A stretch of DNA of 64,000 nucleotides. It comes from Platycnemis pennipes (taxonomy: Eukaryota; Arthropoda; Insecta; Odonata; Platycnemididae). The DNA lies in NCBI GenBank assembly GCA_933228895.1, contig OW121849.1, positions 44,548,354 through 44,612,353 of the forward strand, given 5' to 3'. Positions 22,201-34,100 of this stretch are shown one piece after another. The notes beneath the pieces are model-generated. The model was not told where the DNA came from. It made no database searches and saw nothing but the letters and a program-made list of their open reading frames with translations. Made by a program: the position numbers and the translations under genes. How positions within the stretch are numbered: position 1 is the first letter of the stretch; each line of letters begins with the position of its first letter.

Positions 22201-24434
22201 GTGGCTTAGAAAAATAATTCAAGTCATATTTACATGAAGGACAATCCTAACTTAGGTATTTTTGAAGGTGAAGGTAAATGTAAGTAGGCATCAAGAAAAA
22301 TAGGCTATATTCTTCTTTCATGATATGTCATAGAAACACCAATCCATTTTAGATAGAATTATCTTTCAGATATTCGCTTACCATGTCAGGACTGCTACGC
22401 TAAGAATTCATAGTTTTTTACGCTTGCAAACTGGAAGATTGAACCATGAATCCCTCTTCGTGAACCCATGTGGCGGGTGGCTGGCAATGGTGCTGATGCA
22501 CGCTAAAACTCTAGTCATTCTCGCTAAAAGCATCACCAATACCTTTTCCGTCTCCCTTAATCTTAAGCGCCTCATAATGGCCATCAACTGGAGCTCTTTC
22601 CTCCCCAAGTATTTGCCTCTTCCGAATAGCGAACATTTGTGAACAGTCGTTCTCTTCTTCCTCTTCGATCCACCCCATATCCGTTTCCCAAAACTTCTTA
22701 GCTCTGCAGCGTCCTTCCCAATTCCATTTCCCCTTGGCTTCTTTTCGTTATCGCCCTACCTCAAACTGCGACCTTGAACGAGGCCCTTCATCTTTCCCCA
22801 CTTCTTCCCCACCTCACGTTTATGTCCAGAGTTGATGTCGCCTTCCGAGTGCGGCTACTTTCCTCATACCATCTCCGGTCAGCGTCAAACTTCAACACCA
22901 CCTCTCCTCTTTTCCCATCCCATAATATCTTTTGCCCTCAACGATAGTGAACGGGTTCGATCCGTCTTCTATCGCCCTTCTCGAGTCATTGCCCTCACTG
23001 CCATCCTAGGGTTACCCGGAAGAAAGATCCCTCTTACCGCATTCCTCAAGTATGGGGCATTTATCAGATGCAGCCCCATTGTGCGACGCCAATCCCCTTT
23101 TCATTCGAAAGCTTTACACTTCCTTACGGACTCCTAAGGTCTCAAATCACATCCTCTTGGAGATACACTAAACCACTAAACTAATGGGGATTTTCCCCCA
23201 ACTTAAGCTCCTCGGATCGAAGGCCATCTTTTACTACTCTAACTATGAAAACCCGGCGGTAAGGATTTCCTTCGCGATTTCATCTTAAAAAATAGTGAGT
23301 GGAGGAAATGTGTGTTTTGGGGGTAAAAGTGGAAGCCTGTGGGAGAATATTTTGTTGGAGTTGAGGGATGGAACGGGTAGGTCGTTTTGAATACTTTCAA
23401 ATCAATGAAATTAACGAGTGTTGAAGGAAGGACTATTACTGGAACAGAATATAGTTCAGCATCGTTTCCCTAGGACAAATAAATGATAAAATATCTCATC
23501 ACTAATATTGTGTTTCGGTACCACATTGTGTTGTTCAGGATCTATTTATTACTTACCTTTTACCGCACAACTGTTGACCCTGCGATGGAAATGCTGGGGC
23601 TTGAATATGACTTCTCTACAAAAATATATAATGGCTTGGTGATAAAGGCTGCGTTTTTCACTTTATGGCCATAGACTACTTTAAAATTCATTATTCATGC
23701 AATTCACTGATTTTACTGTAAAAATTTTATATTACGTTTATTATCTTCGTTATTCAAAAAGTTGTAAATCTAAATGTTTTAATGTTTATGAGCCATCAAG
23801 TATTCCAGCGACAATCTCAATTGGCCTTGAAGTCGTGAAGTGAAGAAGAAAAAAAATTGGTTCTAAAATGTAAATGGATTCTAAATCTTTTCCACCGTTG
23901 TTTCTGATCCACATTTAGTTGAATTATCTTCGGTTAAAAATCGAGTTTAAGTTTATGCCGGTCCAAAATCTGGGTATCTTTAATCTTTTAATGTAAAATG
24001 AGTGCCTTTAATTTTTGGGGTTAGTGCAACATATATGAGATGTTATTTCTCTTCAACTTGGACTTCGAAAGGGCTAGATATGCTACGGTGACGGGATTCA
24101 TTACATTACTATGGGATTACAATGCAAGTCATATTAGTTTAAAAGGTCTTGAACATATCCTCTAGTTACTCCAGATAACTCTTAAATTGCGCGAAATGGG
24201 TATATTTCTCAAAATAGCATGATTAAGCTTCTTAGTCCCCAAGTAGTTGTTCTAACGAGTTGGAGAAATAAGACTGTCATGACTATTGCGAATTACATGC
24301 AGAAAGGGAGAGGAATTAAAGGGAAAATTTTCACACCTCCTAAGTTCCGATTTCTGTCAGCCCAAGCCGTTCGCCTTTTATCTGCAACCCGCATTATCGT
24401 TCATGATGCGCGTGTTGCCGATATCTCACGAATC
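19213..24434. other. Intergenic DNA, no gene recognised; GC-rich pyrimidine blocks near 19360-19720 and 22620-23170
   Basis: Two GC-rich, CpG-containing, plus-strand pyrimidine-biased blocks interrupt AT-rich DNA. ORFs up to 125 codons in or near them have no recognisable domain and high Pro/Ser/Leu content typical of compositional frames. Confidence 0.5.
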
Positions 24435-24463
24435 CTCTCTCTCTCTCTCCTTCTCTCTCTCTC
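24435..24463 (+). repeat. (CT)n microsatellite
   Basis: Near-perfect CT dinucleotide repeat with one interruption (cctt) in the middle. Confidence 0.85.
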
Positions 24464-27400
24464 GTTCACTGCACCTACAAATACATCCTGTAATCGAGGA
24501 AGTATAAGTCAGTGTTTCATGTTTTGCCTACTCCGTACGTTTGATCAAATTTTAACTACTTTCCATGTCTCGTCCTATGTCACGCTTTGCTTGTAACTAA
24601 AAATGCACCTCCTCAATCATAATTGCTCTCAGTTCCCTAATAGGCCAACGACGTCGATGGAGAACACAGTACATTTGGGCACACTCGTGTACGTATAAAA
24701 TTACTGATAAATATTTCAAAATATAATAAAGTGTATTAGGCTCATAAGTAAGGCTAATCCCATCTGGTAACGTTGCAATGTTCATGGAAATACGTATAAC
24801 TTTTTTTTTTATGGCAGCTCCACTTTTTTTATGTCAGGACTCTATGGTGTAGTGAACATATTTTTTTATTAATTTAATTCGTAAAGAATACATTTATCCA
24901 TTATTAAGACTTACTCTAAGCTGCCGACAAAATGCAATAAAACCAAATCAGTCCACAATCACCGTATGACCATGCTATCGATAACCAGTAACAGCCCAAC
25001 GCACGTTTTAAACATTGCCAAATAGTGTATAAGATTTGACCAGTAGTATAGCAGAGTAATGGACTTCGTTTTTGGTAGTACAGCCGTTGATGACATATCG
25101 TACCGTCTGTTCTAAGCTCTTAATGCTAAGGCAAACTTAACAGCCATTTCCGTGGTAGTATGCAAACCATCGGCCTAAGGGTTAAGGACCTGGAAGCTGC
25201 TGCCGGCAGTACGTAATGTATTTTACACGATGTGAATAATGCATAAAAGGCATTTTAAGGCCCCTACAGCAATAGCAATTAATAGTGTATAAAATATAAT
25301 AAATGATAATGTTCCGGCAGGATCTTGGTTTTTAACACACTCCACCTGAAAAAGTACTTTCTTTCTCTCCTTTCCATTTTCAAACATTTCTCTAATATAA
25401 GCCTCCCCCGAGGTTCACCCTTTGCTAACCAGAATACCTTTTGTGTCTTAATTGACACATGAAACCTCACCTGATTTTAGCTATCAATTATAGATGCCAG
25501 CAAGCTTTCTAACGACATCACACCAAAAGTGCCTCCACTTCAACCTTCACTTCTCTTGCATCTCTTCCTCGTAGCTTTTTCTTATTACATCTATTTCTCT
25601 CTGGCACGTGACGTGGTCTAGAAATGTACCATCCATTATAGGGCTTAATCCTTGTTAGGGTATCTAGTTATAGTAGATATATATGGAAACAAGTGACCTT
25701 ATCATTATTTTCTGATGTTCTGTAGGTCTCCACTAATTAAGAGCCCAAATTTACCTCAGCGTGTATTTAACTGAAGTACCTCTCTTGACTATCATTTTAT
25801 CATGCACGTAGCAAGCAGCGATTTGGGTTTTAAATTGCACAGTACACCCAGAATGCCAAGTAATTATGTATTTTATTCTGGATATTTAGAGGTATTAATA
25901 GGTAACTACACATCGAAGAGACTTAGAGATTGCACATATACATGCACATGCATCATTTAATAAAAAAATTAAAATGTTTGCTAGCTTTTCGATCAAATGG
26001 AAATGCATTAAAATTAGTGCTGATTATGCACTATGAAAGCCATGTCGTAAAAGGAATGCTTTGTCGTTTGTTACCTTACCCTGGAAATTCCTTTATATAA
26101 TATCAGAAGTTTCATATACGTTCAAATTTTTTCTAAAGATAGTACATTTTTATGACCGTTACCCTCATTCTAGGGTGATAATGATTTAACTTCCGAGATA
26201 CTTATTACATGAATACAATTATCTTTTTCTTTTTTTTTATTTTACTCGTAGTGTAATTGTGGAAGCAAGTGAACTGTTAAAATGTTCTCAATTTGGATTT
26301 TTTTCCAAACTTACCCAGATAAATGTCAGTTAAATCGAAACTGTAGATTCATAAGCACGTCATGCTTTGGTCACGTAATTGAATATTGCATCGAAGGAAA
26401 TTTTTGAGATCTAAAAATATACGATTACCGTCATAAGTAAATGAAATGGAAGCCAAGGTAAATTCCTCAGCGTTTAAATATAATTGTTGCTCGTTTTTCT
26501 AATTTAGATCTGTGGACACCTTTAAGGAGAATGGGTGGAGATACCGAGGCCGAGTGGCTTTACAGCCATTCATAGGCCTTTTTGTCTCAACGCTAATTAA
26601 TTTACGGGGTCACCAGCCTTGAACTCGTATTTTCCTTTCCTCTCCCGTCAGGAGAGCATGCCTTCATCACAACTGCTCCCTTATTTCTCCTCCGCAAACT
26701 CACCTCTACCCTTTCCTCTCTCTCCTTTCCCTTCCTTTCCTTTCCCCACAACCCACCCATCCAGCCCAACCCCCCATTCCCAGGCCTAGAGACCACTCTC
26801 CCGCAACTTGGGTTCTACGCTTCTCCCTTGTCCAATCGGGAGACTGGCAAGTTGCGTCGCTTAATCTCACAGGTGGCGCCTTCGAGCGGGGGAGTCTGGG
26901 GAGGGAACATTCTCTCCAAGGCAAGAGCACGGCAAGAAGGTGACAGAAGGCTGGGAAGTGTGGGTGTCTAGAAGGACCTTCGGAGCAGACAGCTTGTGGA
27001 GCCTTTTTTTTTGTAAATCGCCCGAGATCCGAAGGCGAAGACGCATGACCCTCGAGTTTAGGAGTTCCCAAGGTGGCAAAGAAACAAGGGCTATCGAGAA
27101 GTCATGGAACAGCATGTGTTTCAGGAATCATCTTTGAGAGCATTATAGGGAACCCTTCCTGCCTGAGATATTTGACCTTGAAGACCGAGGACGTGGCAAT
27201 ATGAGCATAAGCCTATTTTTCCTTGAGGACGTTTCTCTGCTGGGTCCATCTATCAGGTTTCGTTTGTAACACTTATCCCATCAATTATTCCATCTGGATA
27301 GCTTTCATAACTTCTTATATCGTGCGTTCTACGATTAAATATTAGGAAAAATAGCAATTTCCAAGGATAAAAAAACTTTAATGCAACCTATGTTTTGATC

Positions 27401-30400
27401 GCTCCGATGTAACCAGATTATCAACAGATGATGAAGTAAACCATTGAACCGTTGGTCACATTAAATTTTAATTCCGAAATTTTGCGAGTTATTTTTCTCA
27501 TATTTACTTTTCTAAACTTCTTTGTTCTCACACTCACTTTTACTAATATTTATGATCAAATTTCACCCAAAATCGCCAGCAATCCCAGGATTTCCTTAGG
27601 TTCCACCTAAGATAGCATTTATTTTTTCCTCATATATTTATCTCTGCCCCATATACATCTTAAGAATTAGGTATGAGTCTAATTCCTATTTTTAGTCTCC
27701 ATCCTATTAGTTGTTTTCATGAACCTTTTATCTTCTAATGGACATAAAAATCCATTTGTCTTTTGATTCTTACAATGCATTTCGATCATTTGTAAGAATC
27801 ATTCCCCGTAAAATTGGGATTGCAAAATTGCTGCTATGTCCATGTATATATTGTATCAATCATTATTGCACCAAAAGGATTAACTATTATTTATGGGAGA
27901 GAAGTATTGAAAGCGCATGATTCGTAATATTTGCCACTGTTAGTGCATTTTTCTAACCGGGAAGATAATTGCAAAACTGCTAAATGCAATTATATTTAAG
28001 ATTAGTTTATAGAGTTCGCAAGATGCAGCGCATGTCTAAATACATACAGAACGTTTTAATTTTCCATTACATAATCCATTTTTAAATGTTGTAACTTCTT
28101 TATCAGTGCAGCACATGTGAATATATTAATACCTGCGCAATCACTTATGCGTGGATTTGCTACTCATTTACCTCAGACGTATTGACTTATGATAAGAAGC
28201 TTAAAGTTTTCTCGTCCATTACTTCCCATGCTTGTCTTTCACAGTCGTCTCCCATTCTCATCGGTCACATATCACTTCAATGAACGTCTCTTACCTCGAG
28301 ACATACGCCCCTGGAGTTACCTTTCGAGACCTTCCTCGGGATGTAATTTATCGATAGATGCACGCTCCTGGTAATCATTGTTCCCCCACACTTACGGCGT
28401 CTCTCTTTCATCGGAAACCATAGATGATATCGGCCAAATAAATTCCTGTGCGTGCACGTTTGATTAAAGGCATTGGGGGGCAGCAGGTCGGGATATCGAC
28501 GAATAGAACAAAAGACAAGCGTTTCTTTGGTGGAGTGGAATTTCTCTTTTGGTGGAGATAAGGGAAGATAGTGTTCCCGAAAGGAGCGATGGTGTCACGT
28601 TGAATGTTAAGGACACAGTGGACCTCCCGAGGGAGTAGGGTAGAAGTAGGGTTTACAGTGGCGACAGATGGGAGTAGATACACCTAGCCAGGGTGAGGGG
28701 GGAGTGAGGAATAGGAGTAAGATGTGAAGGTGGCTGAAGGATAATCCAATCGAATCACGGGGGAAGACGTGAGCAGGGAGAGTTTAAGATCGGGGAGAGC
28801 AAAGGATAAGGAGAATGGATAGAGTGGAAGGAAGATGTTAAGTGCTTAAGAAGGGACGGAGGAAAGATGGTGGCGGCGGGAAGAGTTATGAGGGTAAAGT
28901 GAGAAGGATAGATAGGGTGAGGCGAGGCAAGAGGGCGCAGTGGCTCCGCCTTGAGCAGGAAAGATAGGGGGGGTAGGTAGGTGGGGGGTGAGTAGTAATA
29001 AGAATAAATCGGTGGAGGAGGGGCAGATTGGGGAGGCGGGCAAGGATTTTGGGGTCGTCCCTGTGAAAGAATGGGGCGGAGGAAGGAGTCGGCGAGACCG
29101 TGACTAGAGGGGAGCGGGTGGCAAAGAGCAGTGCTCTTCCTGATTTAAAGGCACCTTCGGTGGTATTCGTCTTTGCCCTCCGGGCGTGTTTCTCAAAGGA
29201 GCGGGCAGGAAGCAATGGTGCCGAACCGAGGGCCGACGTTCGGGTCGCCGAGAGAAATGGTGCGGCACATTTCACGAATCGACTACTAATGCTCCGCTCC
29301 CCAAACCCCACTGCAGTATTTGAACATTGTGAGGAAGCTGTCCCCAGCGAAGAGGCCTTTTCCATTAGAGCACTTTTTCATTTCAAATTATTTGATTATT
29401 TATTAATTTGATTTTTTTAGCTAGAAAACTTAAGATATAAATGCGAGAAAATGAAACAATCCCGGTAATTATGATATCATGTGTTAAAGAAATACCTGGA
29501 AGATAAGAAAGTGTTGTATAACCACGTTTTTATGTGCTCAAAATTCCAACTATATTCGAAACGTTTGACCAAACTCAATCGTCAGTAAAATCAAAGGCAA
29601 ATACTTATTAAACCCGTTAACTTTGGGTTTTAAGGCCGGTGCATACCCACCGCGGCTGTCTTATTATATTATTTTAATAATGAAATCATATTCGTAATTC
29701 TTGTTATAAAATTGGTTTCAATAATAAGTACTATTGTTTTCCGTTTTTCTGTGTGAGTGCGAGTTGTTTAAAAGTAAAAACCAAAGTATTGGATTAATAC
29801 TATCATACAATATAATTCTTTTTCATTGAAATAGCATATATCGTCATTCTAACGTAGTAAAATTGTAGAAATGGCTATGGATGTTTCGTAAAAATAATAA
29901 ATCTAATTTAGATGAGTGATTCGTGAATTTAATTCATCACTAATAAATGCCTTAGACTTAATTAAAGACATCTGCAAGGAACATTTCTCCTGGAATAACT
30001 ATGCCTTTTGGCACCATGTAATCGAATCACTGAAGGACTAAAACACCATCGTAATGGCTCTTATTTTGCTAGCATATCAACATGAGTTTAACAGCCGATA
30101 CTGTCCAAAAAATGGGGCTTCCGAGGTATACAAATTCAAGTGTTAAATCCCAGCAAAAGAAGACGTATCTATAATCATTTCTAAGGAATTCGCGCCCATC
30201 TCCCCAATCTCTCTTCCCCTATAAAACTGGGAAGATTTATTTGAATTCATTTTTGCCGCTGATTAAAGTACTTTTCAGCTCAACCGTCGCAGCCCGTTTT
30301 CAAAATCCTGGCCGTAAATTGGTAAAATTAGCCATGCGCTAACGGCTCACAAAAACCCCCGGCAAAGCGTTGAGTGGACTGATGGGGTGACGTGAGGGAA

Positions 30401-30659
30401 TGAGGGAAGGAAACCGCGGGGAAGGAGGGGTGAGGGAGAATCGGGGATGCCAAATGAGAGCCGAAGGGAAAACGACACCCTCTCGCACCCCCCAGAGTGA
30501 GGGATACGACGAAGGCGGAAGGGAGAGGAGGAGACAGGTTGCAATTAGTGCCACGCCCATAGCTTCCTTCCTGTTAACGCCTCCGTCTTGAAGAGGTGAG
30601 GCGAGAGGAAAACTTTCACGAAGGAGGGCTTACGCATCGCGACGAGGCTGCGGAAATAC
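24464..30659. other. Intergenic DNA, no gene recognised; GC-rich blocks near 26600-27120, 28390-29330 and 30180-30640
   Basis: Block 26600-27120 starts pyrimidine-rich and turns purine-rich at about 26880. Block 28390-29330 is purine-rich on the plus strand and CpG-rich at its right end; its antisense carries a 159-codon frame with no known domain. Block 30340-30560 is purine-rich and lies just upstream of the BEL/Pao insertion. The rest is AT-rich with no coding signal. Confidence 0.5.
30655..30659 (+). repeat. 5-bp target-site duplication, left
   Basis: The bases aatac precede the 5' LTR and recur at 37133-37137 directly after the 3' LTR. A 5-bp duplication is usual for BEL/Pao integration. 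Confidence 0.9.
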
Positions 30660-30980
30660 TGTTTCGTAATGTATGAGAGAGAGGTCGCCAGGTGTCGTGG
30701 CCTACGACAACAAAAGAAAAACGCCCTCGATTCGATGGATCGTTTTTCGATTCGGATTGTAGAGGTCAGGAGGTCCGGAGAGACGAGTTGACAATGTGAG
30801 TTCCTGACGAGCGGATTGGACGGCCGAAACAAGGACAGGAGGACGAGAGCAGAACTATTGCTGTGGCCTACGAGAAGGTAGGAGCGATACTGGGGCGTTC
30901 TCTCTCTATCAAAATACAGTCCACTTTCATTTTGGGGGCAATAATTAATTGCTGCGTAAAGGCAATATATTGCCTAGACA
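30660..30980 (+). repeat. 5' LTR of the BEL/Pao element
   Basis: Starts tgtttcgtaatg and ends tgcctagaca. It contains a perfect 14-bp palindrome ggcaatatattgcc (30961-30974) six bases before its end. The LTR would carry the Pol II promoter and the RNA ends of the element, but I cannot place a TATA box or poly(A) signal with confidence. Confidence 0.95.
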
Positions 30981-30985
30981 TTATT

Positions 30986-31003
30986 TGGTCCTTCGGGCCG
31001 GAT
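30986..31003 (+). promoter_or_regulatory. Primer-binding site, resembles the tRNA-Tyr 3' end
   Basis: Five bases after the 5' LTR, tggtccttcgggccggat begins with TGG, the complement of a CCA end. The remaining bases match the complement of the animal tRNA-Tyr acceptor and T-arm as I recall it (...ccggctcgaagga), with one or two mismatches. This is the expected site for minus-strand DNA priming. The tRNA identity is from memory. Confidence 0.75.
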
Positions 31004-31170
31004 AAAGTAGTTTCTGGTACATACATCTCATGGTTGGATTTTGTGTCCTTATGCTTAGTGTCTTTATTGTTTGTGTGGTGAATATATTTGGTTATTGCCA
31101 AGTGTTACTGGATTTCGGCCGTTCGACCTCGTACGCGACCTAGTGATTATCTGCATTAGTTAGGTGAATA

Positions 31171-34100
31171 ATGGGTAACGAAAAGGGACAAGAAGCTGAG
31201 GCAATGAGTGATTCACGCGGTCATCGCCTCCTAAAATTAAAGAAAGCTCGTCGAGACGCCATAATTAATACGTTAGAACGGCTTTATGCCCTCACACGTG
31301 AGGATCAGATAGATATCCCGATGCTTAAATGCAGGTATGCAGCTCTGGAGGAAAAATATAGTTCGTTTTTAACTCTTACTGATGAAATTCGTGAGGATAT
31401 GATCGAGTTTAACTTGGATTTCGATGAGGAATTAAGCATTAGCGATCGTGTGGAAGAGCTGTATTATGAAATCAAAGCGGTGGCAAGTCAGATGCTACCC
31501 ACGGAAGTTAGTAATGCTAGTATGGGGGTGCCTACTCATTCGCAAACGGCCAGGTTGCCGAAGATAAATATTCCTGTATTTGACGGGGAATTGGCTAACT
31601 TCAAACCTTTTTACGATGTTTTCTGTAGCTTGATACACGAGAGTACTCAGTTGACGGATATTGAGAAGTTTCATTATTTAATTGGGAGTGTAAAGGGGAA
31701 TGCGCGGAAAATAGTGACTGGTCTTCCATTGATATCTGAAAATTACGCTATCGTGTGGAAAAACTTGGTTCGTCAATATGAGAATAAGCGATTATTAGCT
31801 TTACATTACCTAGAGAAAATTATAAATGCTCCCGTTCTGAATAACGACTCGATAGAAGGTTTCCAGTCATTAATTGAAAATTTGTCTGAAAACGTGAATG
31901 CTTTGAAGGCCATGAATATCCCTCAGTTGGCCGATTTTATCTTATTCGTTCTTGCGGTAAGAACGTTAGATAAATACTCGCGCAAGCAGTTTGAAATGGA
32001 ACATCATGAAATTGAATTTCCCTGCATTGATGACCTAGTCAAATTTGGACACAAGCATATCAATATACTTCGCTCATCAGGGTCGAGGTCAAGTACTCCG
32101 TCAAATGCGAGATTAATTCAAGCAAAACGGAACCTCGCAAGTCCAAGAACTTCACTCTTGGCAGCCAGTGAGAATGTTAATTTATTTTCATGCCCGCTAT
32201 GCACGGAACAGCACCGTTTATATCTATGTAACACATTTATTTTAATGTCGGTGGATAAAAGAAGGGACTTTGTTAAGTCTAAGAATATTTGTTACAATTG
32301 CTTAGGTGGAAAGCATAAAGCAAGTGCCTGCCGATCCCGTGTATCTTGTCGTAATTGTTCAAAGGGGCACCATACATTGTTGTGCACTACCAAAGTATCT
32401 GGAAGTTCTTCGCGGATAGCCTCGCAACCATTTAGCACGGCAAAAGGCGACCAGAGAGAGCGGGGAGAATTTAATGCGAATGACGTGACGGAACGGGCAT
32501 TATCTAACGCTGAAAGCAATATGCAAGACGAATTAGCTTGTCCAACGAGTCATATTGTTTGTCAAAATTCCATTGTATTATTGGGAACGGCTATTGTTGC
32601 CGTGAAGTCGGCGTCTGGCATATTCAACAATGTACGTGTTTTGATTGACCCGGCGTCGCAAGCTAGTTTCATCACCACCGCTTGCCAGCAAAGGCTGGGT
32701 CTCTCGAGAAAACAATCCATGGTCGCATGCAAGGGCCTTGCAGATAATCCCGTCACTACTACGAAAGGCATTACGTCTTTGGTAATTCGGCCTCGTCAAG
32801 GGGGCGAGGAACTAACCACTACTGCCATAGTCATTCAAAAAATTACCTCGAGGCAACCTAGCGCTCTAATGCCCGATAGTGTATGTGATCGTTTCCGCTA
32901 TTTGATATTGGCGGATCCCGAGTTCCATAAGCCGGGGGATATTGATATTTTAATCGGCGCAGAATTATACTCGCAAATTATGGTTGATGGACCCACGATT
33001 CGCTACGAAGGTAATCCTACTGCGTGGCCTTCGATTTTTGGTTACATTCTAATAGGTCCTGTAAAAGCTACCTCCAATTCTTTGCATACTGGTGCAAACA
33101 TTTCCTCGTGTATTGTCACGAACGAGGAAAGTGACTTGGGCTCGTTGCTAGAACATTTCTGGAAGGTCGAAGAGATTCCGAGCAATCCGCCTGCCTCCGA
33201 AAATGACGAAAGGGCGGAATCGCAGTTCACGTCACTTCATTATAGAGAGGACAATGGGCGGTATGTTGTACCCATTTTATTTAAGGACGAGTCCCCTGAG
33301 ACTTCTCTCGGACAATCTCAGGCCCAGGCATTAAAGAGGTATTCTAATCTCGAGCGGAAATTAGCACATGACACCTATTTGCGAGCAGAATATAATAAAT
33401 CCTTAAGTGAATATCTCACTATGGGGCATATGTCAAGGTCTCAATGGGGATCAGGGAAATATGTCATTCCACATCATGCGGTGATTAAGGAGTCTAGCTC
33501 AACCACGAAAGTGCGCGTAGTGTTTGACGCTTCAGCTCGCACCTCATCAGGGCATAGTTTGAATGAACTACTTTTAAAGGGTCCGAAATTGCATAAAGAC
33601 ATTGCTGATTTAATCTTAAGGTTTCGTCTACATGCTGTGGCATTTGTAGCCGATATTTCAAAAATGTATAGAAGGATTTTGATACGTCCGGAGCATAGGG
33701 CTTACCAACATATAGTTTGGCGCGCTAACGAACATTCCGCTTTGCAAGAATTTGAATTAAACACAGTAACATTTGGTTTAACGTCCTCTCCATATTTGGC
33801 TATGAGAGTACTTCAGCAATTATCTCATGACGAAGCGGAACACTTTCCCCTCGCAGCTTTAGTACTCCCAAACGATGTATTTGTGGACGATTTAATCTCG
33901 GGAAGCTCTACGAGCACCAAGGCAATAGAGCTTATAGCACAATTGAATGGAATGTTAAAAGCTGGAGGTTTTCAACTTCATAAGTGGGCCACAAACTCCG
34001 TGGATGTTCTAAGGACCATTTCACCGGAGCTTGTGCAACGCAAAGTGGAATTTAATAATGAGGAATACTCAAATTTAAAAATATTAGGTTTATGTTGGGA

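Noticed and set aside
24219..24596. 125-codon plus-strand ORF
   Set aside because: Runs through a CT microsatellite; no domain and no supporting splice or homology signal.
28886..29365. 159-codon minus-strand ORF
   Set aside because: Lies in a GC-rich purine tract, the product is low in complexity with no domain, and other frames are also open there. Compositional frame, not a supported gene.
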